Positions 45,423-55,568 of a stretch of DNA of 64,000 nt are shown piece by piece. This DNA comes from Lytechinus variegatus. Lineage: Eukaryota; Echinodermata; Echinoidea; Temnopleuroida; Toxopneustidae. Every line of letters begins with the position of its first letter. The first letter of the stretch is position 1. The position numbers and the translations under genes were made by a program. A model generated the notes under the pieces. That model saw only the letters and a program-made list of their open reading frames with translations. It was not told the origin of the DNA and did not search any database. The stretch covers positions 55,189,195 to 55,253,194 of the forward strand of contig NC_054742.1 in assembly GCF_018143015.1 (NCBI RefSeq). The letters are read 5' to 3'.

Positions 45423-47780
45423 GGGTTAATGAAATCTTACTAATGATGATTTTATCATTGATCATTTGATCGAAATTGTTTTGGATTTTTCTTTTCGTTT
45501 ACATCAGGTTGATATGTAATGGCTAACTTTTTATTCTCCCTCTGCTTCTTTTTATAGTTTATTGTCACATATTGAAATGATGTGTTAATAAAAGTGGTGG
45601 GTCCTAAATATGGTCATTGTGTAAGACGGTACACAGAAAGTTTTCCATTGTTCCAAGTGGGGGAGGGGGCGAGAATCCATTAAATGTTAAAACCTCTCTT
45701 TACAACGTCAAATTTAAACTGAATTAATATATATATATTTTTTTATATAAGAAAGAGTATTATTTTTAAAGGATTTTTTCTTCTTGAATTGGCCTTGACT
45801 AGAATAGTCTTTGTGTGACATGCATCACGACCCCCCCCAGTGTTTCTCTCGTTTTGAATTTCTACGTTGGACTTCTGCTACCCCCCCCCCCCCCCCATCA
45901 AAAAGAAAGAAAGGAAGAAAGAAAGAAATCGAGAAAGAAAGAAAGAACGAATAAAATAACAGGAAATTAAATTTTCAAAAATATAGAAACAAAAAAAAAT
46001 TAAGAAAGTTGAAATCGAACCTTGGACCTCACGTACGTGAGACGAATATCTTACCGCTGAACCACACTCGCTTAACGCATTTAATTAGGTCATTTTAAGG
46101 CACCCAGTCAAGTTTGGTTTAAGAGCTATCTGGGCCCTGCTGTCGCCAGGAGGGCCCAGATAGTAACTGACACTACGTGTTAAGATTCTGACCACGGTCG
46201 ACCGTGGTTCGAACCCAGTTTAAGTTTCGTCTTTTTTAACAAACGCCTTGGAAAATGACAAGAATACCGAGGCATGTACAAAATTATAAAGGCGCTCTGT
46301 CGTGTGGTGAGAGAGTGTTTTTTTTTTTTTTTTTGGGGGGGAGGGGGTCGGGTTTTAATGAAATTTTAATGATAATTTCATTATTGATCATTTTGATCGA
46401 AATTGTTTTGTATTTTTCCTTTTCGTTTACATCAGGTTGATATGTACTGGCTAGCTTACCCCCCCCCTCTCCTTCTTTTTCATTTTAAAATAGTTTATTG
46501 TCACATAGAAATTTATTGAAATGATTTGTTAATCAAAGTGGTGGTCCTTAATATGGCCATTGTGTAAGACGGTACGCAGAAAGTTTTCCATAGGGCCAGG
46601 TGGGGAGGGGGCGAGAATCCGTTAAATGTTAAAACTTTTCTTTACAACGTCAAATTTAAACTGAATTGATATTTTTTTTTTAAAGAGTATTATTTTTTAA
46701 AGGATTTTTTCTAAATTGGCCTGGACTAAATTAGTCTTTGTGTGACATCCCGACCCCCACCGTTTCCAAAAATGTTTATTTGTTTTGAATTTTATCGTAG
46801 GACTTCTGTTACCCCCCCCCCCCCTCCCCCACAAGAAAAAGAAAGGAAAAATAAAAGAAAATGAAATTAGATATAAAAAAATGGAAGAAAAAACAAACAA
46901 ACAAAAATATATTTAAAAAATGCTTAAGAAATTTGAAATCGAACCTTGGACCTCACGTACGTGAGACAAATATCTTACCGCTGAACCACACTCGCTTAAC
47001 GCATTTAATTAGGTCATTTTAAGGCACCCAGTCAAGTTTGGTTTAAGAGCTATCTGGGCCTGCTGTCGCCAGGAGGGCCCAGATAGTAACTGACACTACG
47101 TGTTAAGATTCTGACCACGGTCGACCGTGGTTCGAACCCAGATCAAGTTGCGTCTTTTTAAACAAACACCTTTGAAAATGATAATACAGATTTGCACAGA
47201 GGAAAGGTGACGTTTTAAATAAGCAGGGGATGCATGATGCAAATTTCGTCAAGTATTTCTTGATTTTCATCACTTGAAATTTTAGTGGATTTGATGTTAA
47301 ATGCGCAACTTTTTATAATCTAATTTAAAAGAAAATCTTTCGTATTATTCCTTATCACATCGCTATTTCAGTTCCCCTTTGTTTCATTAAAATTAATACT
47401 TTATTGTTTAAAGGACTATGTTTGATCAATCAAAGGATTTATATGCAAGACAGTTCACTGATCTTTTTTCCATGGAGGGGGGGGGGGCCTTGAAAAGAAT
47501 CTGCCAAATACTAACGCTTTAATCCCTAAAACGTTGAATATTAGACACTTTCATTGTTATCAGGGAGATGGGTGGGGCACATGAGTAAGGACATTTATAG
47601 AAGTTTTAAGATTTAAGAATTCAGTCATAAAAGTAACTTTTTTATTATTTTCCTTTTTTATAGAACGTACCATTTCAAACCCAGAACAAGTGGCGATTAC
47701 TGGCAGTGATGACAACGTTCTTTGGTATTGGATTTATCGCACCCTTTGGTCTAGTAGCACATCAATTGAGGAAAAAATAA
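41105..47780 (+). CDS. COX7C: Cytochrome c oxidase subunit 7C, two coding exons
   Basis: Exons 41105-41200 (32 codons) and 47664-47780 (38 codons plus TAA) join in phase 0. The 70-residue product has a basic, Ser/Arg-rich mitochondrial presequence (MALPRLGTLVVRRSFGTSAR). The conserved HYGEGPGSNVPFQTQNKW block follows, matching HYEEGPGKNLPFSVENKW of mammals. Then comes one transmembrane helix (about residues 44-65) ending in LVAHQLRKK. Mammalian precursors have 63 residues. COX7C is a small nuclear-encoded subunit of respiratory complex IV in the inner mitochondrial membrane. The intron between the two exons is 6.46 kb and full of repeats. Confidence 0.96.
42481..43840. mobile_element. Mariner-like element with long terminal inverted repeats, COX7C intron 1
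   Basis: Ends CAGTGTGTATAAAAAAAACG and the inverse of TTTTTTAATACGCACTG are flanked by TA on both sides (42479-42480, 43841-43842). The inverted repeats extend about 200 bp, sharing CGGGACAG, TTCGCTCAAGC/GCTTGAGCGAA and GGCTTGCGCCAAAATGGCA. 1360 bp; none of the frames resembles a DDE transposase, so it is non-autonomous. A Tc1/mariner assignment rests on the TA and the end sequence. Confidence 0.8.
45077..45141 (-). repeat. tRNA-Val-like sequence, tandem unit 1
   Basis: The minus strand has A box TGGTTCAGCGG, an anticodon-loop-like ATCACGT (CAC), and B box GGTTCGATTTC. T-arm and acceptor pairing are poor, so it is tRNA-derived rather than a working tRNA gene. Confidence 0.6.
46008..46071 (-). 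repeat. tRNA-Val-like sequence, tandem unit 2
   Basis: Same as unit 1 but with TTCGTCTCACGT, closer to the TTCGCCTCACAC anticodon arm of tRNA-Val(CAC). A and B boxes intact. Confidence 0.6.
46932..46994 (-). repeat. tRNA-Val-like sequence, tandem unit 3
   Basis: Third copy with A box TGGTTCAGCGG and B box GGTTCGATTTC kept. It differs from copy 2 at only a few positions in the tRNA-like part, although flanking tracts differ more. Confidence 0.6.
47664..47780 (+). CDS. COX7C: COX7C coding exon 2
   Basis: Follows TTTTTTATAG. It encodes NVPFQTQNKWRLLAVMTTFF, then GIGFIAPFGLVAHQLRKK and a TAA stop. The NKW motif and the single hydrophobic helix are diagnostic of COX7C. The longer frame overlapping it in another phase is a shadow. 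Confidence 0.95.
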   Translation, partial: NVPFQTQNKWRLLAVMTTFFGIGFIAPFGLVAHQLRKK

Positions 47781-48234
47781 TTCACCTGTTCTCAGGAGAT
47801 CGTTTAGGTATGGATTTTAAAAACAATGACATTGAGAACACTGAATTATTTATAAGAATTTTAAAACGTTGCTTTATTTTATGCAATCCTACTCTGTTTT
47901 GTTATTTCAAACATTTTGAAAGTCAAACATTGTTTGTATTTTATCCAATCTTTTGACATGTTATATGTGTCTTATTTTGCTTACAATTTTTCATCATTAA
48001 TTCATTCAATGCTAGAGCAGGATTATAATTAGAGCATAAGAAAATGAATTATTTCCCCCCCCCCAAAAAAACCCCCAAAAAACACAATTTTTTGTTCAAC
48101 TTAGAAAGGAGAAAAGGAGGAAGAGTGAAGAAAAATTATGATACAATAAACATCGTCATCCAATGAGTTTATATACAGCCATCTATTCATATATCTTTAA
48201 TTCCTCATCCCCACCTACCACTCAAAATCGCCCC

Positions 48235-48960
48235 CCTACCTGTAAAGTTTCCCTTGCCCCCTCTCCTTTTTCATCCACTCCTACTCTCTTTATACTTACC
48301 TATGCTTGTCCCTCACTCTATCCCATTATTCTTTTCTATTCTCCTCTCCCCCTCCTCCCTACCCGTCATGTTCAAAGTTTTCCTTACTCCCCTCTCTCAT
48401 CTTCTCCCTTCTTTATACTTACCTATGTTTGCCCCCTTCTCTATCCCCTTTATCCTTTTCTATACTCTCTCTCTCCCCAGCTGTCAAGTTCAAAGTCTCC
48501 TTTGTCCCCCCCCCCTCTCTCTCCTTTTTCATTTACTCCTCCCTTCTTTATACTTACCTATGCTTGCCCCCTTCTCTATCCCCATTATCCTTTTTATGCT
48601 CTCCCCCTCCCTACCTTTCCGGTTCAAAGTTTCCCTTTCCTCACCCCCTCTCATTTACTCCTCCCTTCTTTATACTTATCTATGCTTGCCCCTTTTTCTA
48701 TCCCCATTACCACTTTCTATGCCGTCTCTATCCCCTCCTCCCTTTCTGTAAGTCCCCCATACGTTCTCTCTACCCCCTCTCTTCTCAATAAGGCCATTTC
48801 CCCCTCCTTTTCTATACCAAATTACCCCTCTCTCTCCTCCCCCTCCCTACATGTCATGTTCAAAGTGCACCTGACTTTCTTTTTATCCCCCCCCTCTCTC
48901 TTTCTATCTCACTTTATCTACCCATTTCTCTTTTAATTACCCTATTTTTATCCCCATTTC
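48235..48960 (+). repeat. Polypyrimidine minisatellite, period about 120-135 bp
   Basis: CTTTATACTTACCTATGCTTG followed by CCCCCTTCTCTATCCCC recurs at about 48288, 48410, 48546 and 48668. Almost all bases are C or T. Because it is repetitive, all three + frames stay open for 160-257 codons (FILTYACPLLYP-type repeats). I regard these as artefacts: repeat periodicity is in the DNA, not the codons. It lies just before the possible UTR exon acceptor at 48968. Confidence 0.8.
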
Positions 48961-48968
48961 TCCTCCAG

Positions 48969-49900
48969 ATACCAATTACTTGATGTGCTAAAAAATTGTC
49001 ACATCTACCGATGTACATTATGCCCAACCAGAGATGTCTTTCGTCATGTCTTTCTCGAAAACCATGTCAACTCTTCACATCTGGACACCACCATCCCTGG
49101 ACCACCATCACCTCCAGACCAATCACTGACAAATTCACAGCCAGATGGACAGGCAAAGATTGAGGGCGCCATTTATTTTCTCCTCAATGATGACGTTCAA
49201 TGACATAATTAAAAAAAGAACATTAATTAAGCACATGACGATCAAATAACAGTGAAATTTTCACTTCAATTATAAACTAGCTGTACATGTATGTAATACA
49301 CGTTGTTGTAAAACATGACTTCTTGTTGTAAAGTGACTTTGTTTCCATAAAGCCTTTGTTGGCATTTGTTTGGAAAAGAAATGGATTTTGAGTTTGACTA
49401 AAGTTTATATTCACACTTGTATCTTATTTCAGTAATAGAAATCATGTTGCATTTTATCATTCGATGTTTAGCGAACATCTAGAAAAATTTGCATTGCTAG
49501 AAAATAGAAGTCCATACAAACAGTTTGTGCAGTGAACGAATGAGGTTTTTCTTTGGCAAGAGGCGTGCATGAGGTGAAATACTGGATTGCGGTGCATATA
49601 CTGGAGTCGTTGTGAGCATCCTTGAATGCATATTATAAAATCTAAATGATTATACAAATAAGTTTTTATATCATCATTAAAGATAAAACCAGTTCAATAC
49701 CAGGCAAATTGTAATGTTCAAGAGGAAATAATTGTTAGGTTACATACCCATAGAAACAATCAGTCCTCCTACAATAAATTATCTATCAGACATTGGTGCA
49801 AAATTATCAGTTTAAAGAAGTCAAAGTTAGCTTCTTCGGAAAAATATTTTTAAAAAGAAATTACATGACAAATAGAAATTACATTCAAATGTAATAAACA
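48969..49900 (+). other. Possible COX7C 3' UTR exon
   Basis: The sequence TTTCTCCTCCAG ending at 48968 is a strong acceptor after a long polypyrimidine stretch. A plausible donor GTATGG lies 25 nt past the COX7C stop (from 47806). The following sequence has no repeats and has AATAAA at 49773-49778 and 49893-49898. Vertebrate COX7C also keeps much of its 3' UTR in a last exon. A 72-codon frame at 48985-49203 (ending FLLNDDVQ) matches no family I know and is more likely UTR. Confidence 0.3.
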
Positions 49901-52170
49901 CTGAGAAAAAAAAACAATCATGTTTATCAAGTAATTAACAATTATTCAAATTACATGATGCCAAAAAGTATCAAACATGAGATGAATAAAAGAGAAATTT
50001 CTTAAAACTATTTCATGAAAGGAAAATGAAAGAATATATCAATTGAAAGAATTAGTACAATGTATTTTGAAGTACCATCGTCCAGATAGACATTGATCTT
50101 ATGTTAAGAGCCAAAAGGGTATTAATTATTATAAGACCTTTATTGTTGTAAATATTACATTATTTAAGAGCAAGCAAGTCAATAAAAAACATGAATAATA
50201 TCTTTTGGTCTAATAATATACAATCTATGGCAAAATATACACATTTCAGAATGTACATCTTCGATATGAAGCAAAGTAATAGGATAGTATTGCTAGTACT
50301 TATTTCTAATGCCAAATTACATATTTTATCACAAAGAGGATCTTCTACGAGTACAAGCACAGCAAAACATACCACACTCTTAATACATTGTATGTAACAT
50401 CATAAACACACAAATATTCACACATACATATTTAAAACATCTAAAACCATGATCATAAAATTCTATTCGGTAAAATTCTGCCACTTCAAAAGCATCGAAA
50501 ATGTATGCCAACATCTTAAAATAATAAGACTTATTGATCAAAACTATGTTGGCGTTCTTTAACAAGAAACTTGAATATGAACCCTTTTCTCAAATGAATA
50601 GAAAGATGGTACAATCACACTTCAATACAAAATATCTTCATTAAAAAGAGAGAAACACATGTAATTATGGTATGATAACATTATAAATATTAAGACGGAT
50701 GACTATTACTTTAGCATTTTTCAAATATTCATTTATATTATCATTTCTTCTATCTAGAGAAATGATGACTATAATTGGTTTCTTTCTAACAAGAGGGTTT
50801 TCCAGATTCTACCAGAAAATTCTACCATTTATTTTAATCCTAGGTAATACAAAAAATGTTATTCAATGTATACTGTTGAAAGCAAAATAAAACCAAATCA
50901 AAGCATAACCATCTGTAAATATGGCAATGCAACCCCCCATTCAAAAAACACGACTCCAAAACAAAACAAAAAATAAAACCCAAACCCCAAAACTTAGTTT
51001 ATTTGGAAACATCAAAATTGGCCCTCTATTCGTCAAACATGTTAATACACTATGAATAGTACCATTACCTTTTGACTCGATATTTATTTCAAATGTGATA
51101 AACTACAAGGAATGTACAGAAGTAATTGGAATGGTCAAAAATAATTCTAAAAACAATTAAAGATCATCGAGAACAATAAATGAATACTTTTAAATACTAA
51201 TGCCCTTCTTTATTTTCTATGATGAAAATATAATTTTCAAGTTCCCTGATCAAACCATTTTTGAAATACCAAAAAAAAAACTGGGAAAAAATAAAAACTT
51301 TTTTGATTACCATTTCCAAGGAGCTCCTTGCCACCTTTATCTGATAATATCAAATCCAAATAATGAAATACAGATCCATCCTTACTTCCTTTTTTTGGGT
51401 TGAGAAAACATCCATTTTTGTAGACTACCTTTATGTATCATCCTTTACACAACTGCTCAAGTTAATACTGACAAACAATAAAACATACCACTCCATTTAT
51501 TTCAAAGACAATTGACAGAAATTTGTTTTCAACACTACATCGAGAACAGACCAACATGCATGCATGTACTGCATAGGGTACATATCATTTTGAATGCTTA
51601 AATCTACAAGAGCTAAAAGCACACAAACTTGAGACAAGACACACAAAACAGAGCAATAGACCACAATTTTGAATGACATACAGTCCTGCTGACATGAAAC
51701 AGAGCACTAAGAATAGGTAATAGGTCTACGGATGTCCAAGTAGACGTTACAATAATACTGCAAAAAAGATAAATGTCTCGTCAACTCACCAGGAGTCAGA
51801 AGGCAGAATCAGCCTAACCTTTTTTAAGAAATAAATGAAAAATTAAAATAAATGAATAAAATGTACAAATTACAGCATAAAGAAGGATACAATCCTGTCA
51901 CAGAATTATAGAAAACTTGATTTCTACACATATACAAAATATACAAAGTCATAGAAATAATTGATAAAGGATTTTTTTTGCAAGAAAAATGTACATACCA
52001 TTACTTAATCATAAATCGTATGCTGAAGAGAATACTATAATGCTTTGGTGTCATATTTCCAGTTACCCAGTTCAGAGTTTGAAGGTAGAAACATAGAGCA
52101 AGAAAATTATTTCAAAGGATAACCACTCTCACTCTCAATGGCATTAGCGATCAAAGACTTACATGTAAGT
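49901..52170. other. AT-rich intergenic DNA between convergent genes
   Basis: No gene, RNA or recognisable repeat. Many short AT-rich frames lack domains and context. Confidence 0.5.
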
Positions 52171-52732
52171 CAGGGGTGTGAGTGATCATATACAAGAGCC
52201 GAAAAAAGCTTAAAGGTGATTCCATGCTAAAAAATAAGCCATTTTCACAACATTTTTCAACCTGCTGTCCAAACAAAGAACTAACATCTTGTGGTAATAA
52301 TACAGTACTACTGGGAAGTCATGTAAAAATATGACAACCGACAAAAAAAGCCATCCATGGGTGAATTAGAGATGTTGTACGGGACATTTCTGAGTCCCGT
52401 ACAACACTACATTTTCACCTTTAATTCATCCATAATCAAGCTTTTTTTTGGTCAGTCATCAGTTTTTCACATAACTACCCACTATAGCTTTATCATTGAC
52501 AAATAAAAAATTATTGCTCCAGCATTCATCGAAGGAACTAGAAATTATTGTCATAATGTCCCATACGACATGTATGGAATCGCCTTGAGACGGTTGAAAA
52601 ACGCTGGAATCGTAAGCTCCGATACTTATGTAAAGAGGATATAAAGCTAAAATAAGCTGAAATTGATATGAACATCAAAAGAAAACGAGCAAAATTTCAA
52701 ATTAGCTCAAAAGCTAAACTGTCACACCCCTG
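52171..52732. mobile_element. hAT-like hairpin element
   Basis: Ends CAGGGGTGTGA and TCACACCCCTG are perfect 11-bp inverted repeats. Inside, AAGGTGATTCCATGC (52213) pairs with GTATGGAATCGCCTT (to 52586). The centre is a perfect 12-bp stem GTTGTACGGGAC / GTCCCGTACAAC (52374-52385, 52394-52405) with an 8-nt loop. Flanking octamers ATGTAAGT and ATAGATGT match only partly. A related end begins near 62131 (GGGGTGTGGGTGACCA). Confidence 0.65.
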
Positions 52733-55250
52733 ATAGATGTCACATGCATCATTTATCTACTACAACATAATTTTTCACCCATTATTTGCTGATAAATATA
52801 TAAATGTATATCAAGAGCGTAGAGATGATGACGATGATGGTAATGATGATGATGGCGATAGAGCTGACTAACGTACATTGTTACACATCTTCAGTATAGT
52901 TGAAGGTACTCACTGCACGGCGTAACATTTCTTTCGAAAAGTATTACAATGTATACCATTTTAGAAAAGTAGGTTATTTTCATCAATATCATTAATGCAA
53001 ATAATGCAGAAGAATTCAGCCACAATACTTTTTTCTCAAAAGGAGAAGGGTACACAAGGGAGTATACTCAATATACATCATATCTCCCATGGTAAATAAA
53101 TACTATGAAATGATATAACAAGAAAGAGGCAAGAATATAAAGACAATTGAACATAAATTGAAAAGTATATATACATACCAATACAATAACTAATACATGA
53201 TCATGTTTTGAATAAATATTTGAATATTCAGTGAATTTGACAGAATAATGAGTATTCTACATACCATCATTGGTATATTCTTGGGAGATATTGTATTTCA
53301 TGATTTTATGGAAGTGAAAAAAATTAAGAAAATGAATGTGAAACAGACACACAGGAAGGGCCTTTATTACCATTACAAATACTTCTTTCTCAACTAATAT
53401 AAATATAGGGGTTTATTGTTAAAAATACAGGAAAATAGACCACATTAATAAAAATAAGGCAAGTTTTCTGATAAGAAATCACCATGTCAAAAATATTCAT
53501 ACCTTTGGTAAAGAGATCATTTTTGTTAACTTATCAGGCAGAGATAAATTACTGATTATTTAGTTTCTCAATTATTCAATTTTCATACTTGATTTTCATA
53601 ATACAGTATAAGTATTAAAACTAATTATACAAAACATATACAGTGTATGATATATAGAGGTATCTATTATCATAGTTTTGGTAAATTGTTGTAAGTTTCT
53701 ATTGTGAATGAGTATAAAAGAGTAAATCTGCAAAACAAGAAAAAAAAAGTTCATAGGGTTAAGATCAATATCTATTGCAAGAGTGATTTTATCTTCCATG
53801 TGGCATAGATGTATTCCATATATCTAAAGAAAGGGGTGATGGATAGAAGGAATGATCACATTACTTCTATTTCCCCAAGAGTTTTTTTTTTGTAACTAAA
53901 CATATTGCACAATTAAAATACAAATTAATGAGTTGTATGTGGGGAAGCTTTAAAATTTCATTAAAAATTAGAAAAAAAAATTATACCAAAAAATTAATAA
54001 ATAGAGATATAGAGTAGAAAGCAATCTGCCACTCTTTAGAGTGTCATAATTACTTAACCTTTTTGATTTGGAAAAAAAGTATGTCTATCAAACAGCTTTC
54101 TTGAAGGGTAAATTATAACTTTAAAAAACAAGAACTTGCAGGAGTTGTAACAAAAAGAAGTGGATCTGTACCAAATGCCCAAAATTAATAAAAGAAACTG
54201 TTAAATATATACCAAAATTTTCACATTATAATTTATACCCAAGCACCTTAAGAAACAAATAGCATGCACCAAAAGAAATGACTTATGTAATACGAATACA
54301 TAAAAATAAACAGATAAAAACCAAGGAGTCTCATCAAACTCCCAGAACAAAATAAATATAGCAGGCAAGTTATTCCATGACATAATATACCTGTAAAATG
54401 CATTTGGGTTGTAAACAGTAAACTACGGTGGGGTTTAAATAAAATGCATTTTACATTAGATGAAATAATGACGAGAATATACATTGAGCAAGGAAAAAAA
54501 AATTGTCTGTAGAGTCAAATGAGTCACAAAATCATATTCAAAGGCAAAGTCCACTCCAACAAGTTGATTTGAACAAAAAGGGGAAAAAGAAGTGTATATT
54601 GCCGAAAATCTCATCAAAATTGAATGTAAAAGTTATGGAATTTCACTATTTTGCTTCAATTCACAAAACAGAGATATGCATAACATGGGTGCTATGTAAA
54701 TGACATCACAAACCTATTTTTTGTTATATTTAAGATGAAATGTAAAGTTTTTCATTTTTTTAACTCCTGTTTAATGTAAAAGATGGTTTAACTCATCTGA
54801 CCCCATAATTATAACTCATAGATCAAGAGCTTCTTTATTATCCAACTCCACAAAAATGAAAATATCTGAAATCTCAGGATAATTGAAATTGACACCATCG
54901 ACTCTCTCGTATACATATCAATACTTGTGTTTTGCATACAACTGTTGAGAAATTCTGCAAAACTTAATGTCATAAGTTTTGTATTTTTCATCTGATTCTG
55001 ATGACACTTGCCAGGTATTTTAATTTTCTTTCGTATTAGTCAAAGCAACTTAACGTCAAAATAAACTCAAACTTCAATATGATGAAGAATTAAACATTTT
55101 TTTCTGGACATTCAGCTGACATTACTGTTTGGAAAATTTTCCAACATACCTGATTAAAAAAAAAAAAAAAAAAACCCTAAAAACTCTTGGTTACAACTCA
55201 CATCAGCTTGCTAATGAAATCACACACTTGAATGAGGAAAACCATAATAC
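52733..55250. other. AT-rich intergenic DNA
   Basis: A GATGAT microsatellite lies at 52825-52860. A truncated TTAAAGG-family MITE occupies 54540-54760 (AAAGGCAAAGTCCACTCCAA). Otherwise nothing recognised. Confidence 0.45.
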
Positions 55251-55384
55251 TTTATTTCAGCATTCTTTGCAGTCCCACAAACTGCCGTTTGTGCTGGGAT
55301 AGGTGTTTCAAATCATCTTTCAGGCCCACCTGCTGTCATTCGTGATGTACTGAAATCATGGACCTCAGTCCCATACACTGCTTG
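55251..55384 (-). terminator. GT49 3' UTR and polyadenylation signal
   Basis: On the minus strand AATAAA occurs at 55256-55251, about 130 nt after the stop. That would give a short 3' UTR. Downstream sequence is AT-rich and has an A tract at 55155-55172 (+ strand). Confidence 0.4.
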
Positions 55385-55568
55385 CTATGTCGGTGATCCC
55401 TTGCATGCCCCTATCTGGTACTTCCTCATGACATCGGATACAAACTCAAGGCGAGTCACCCGATTGGTCAATCTGCTGATTGGATCGCTAAGGAAGCGAG
55501 AATTCTGGGTTGACATCAGGTGAGGGATGTGGATCACCCATGCGTCTGGGAGGACTACAAAGTCATAT
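55385..55568 (-). CDS. GT49 gene last exon
   Basis: Enters after TTTCTAG with one base of a split Gly codon. It encodes YDFVVLPDAWVIHIPHLMST and a tail ending KYQIGACKGSPT, then TAG at 55387-55385. The VLPxAxxIHxPH motif matches LARGE. The lack of a longer C-terminal extension matches single-domain members. Confidence 0.93.

Larger units (their letters stand above)
44224..47187. repeat. Three tandem copies (plus a partial fourth) of a 0.92-1.02-kb unit, COX7C intron 1
   Basis: Units start at CGTGTTAAG: 44224, 45245, 46176 and partial 47099. Each has ACCACGGTCGACCGTGGTTC (first unit diverged), AAAATGACAAGAATA, a T/G homopolymer block and TTGATCGAAATTGTTTTG. Each also has GTAAGACGGTACGCAGA, a C-run, a GAAA-rich tract, a minus-strand tRNA-like sequence and the hairpin CTATCTGGGCCTGCTGTCGC / CAGGAGGGCCCAGATAG. 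Length differences come mainly from the homopolymer and GAAA tracts. Frames over the GAAA tracts are low-complexity. Confidence 0.92.

Noticed and set aside
45077-46994. Cluster of three functional tRNA-Val genes
   Set aside because: The T-arm and acceptor do not pair and the sequences ride in a tandem repeat. tRNA-derived is the safer call.
48163-48936. 257-codon open frame on the + strand, longest in the window
   Set aside because: It lies in a C/T-only minisatellite where other frames are also open for about 160 codons. The protein is a low-complexity repeat with no domain, and the locus is an intron of COX7C.
48985-49203. 72-codon frame with CxxC and H residues (possible zinc finger)
   Set aside because: Spacing of Cys and His does not match C2H2 or other fingers. 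It is more likely part of a COX7C 3' UTR exon.
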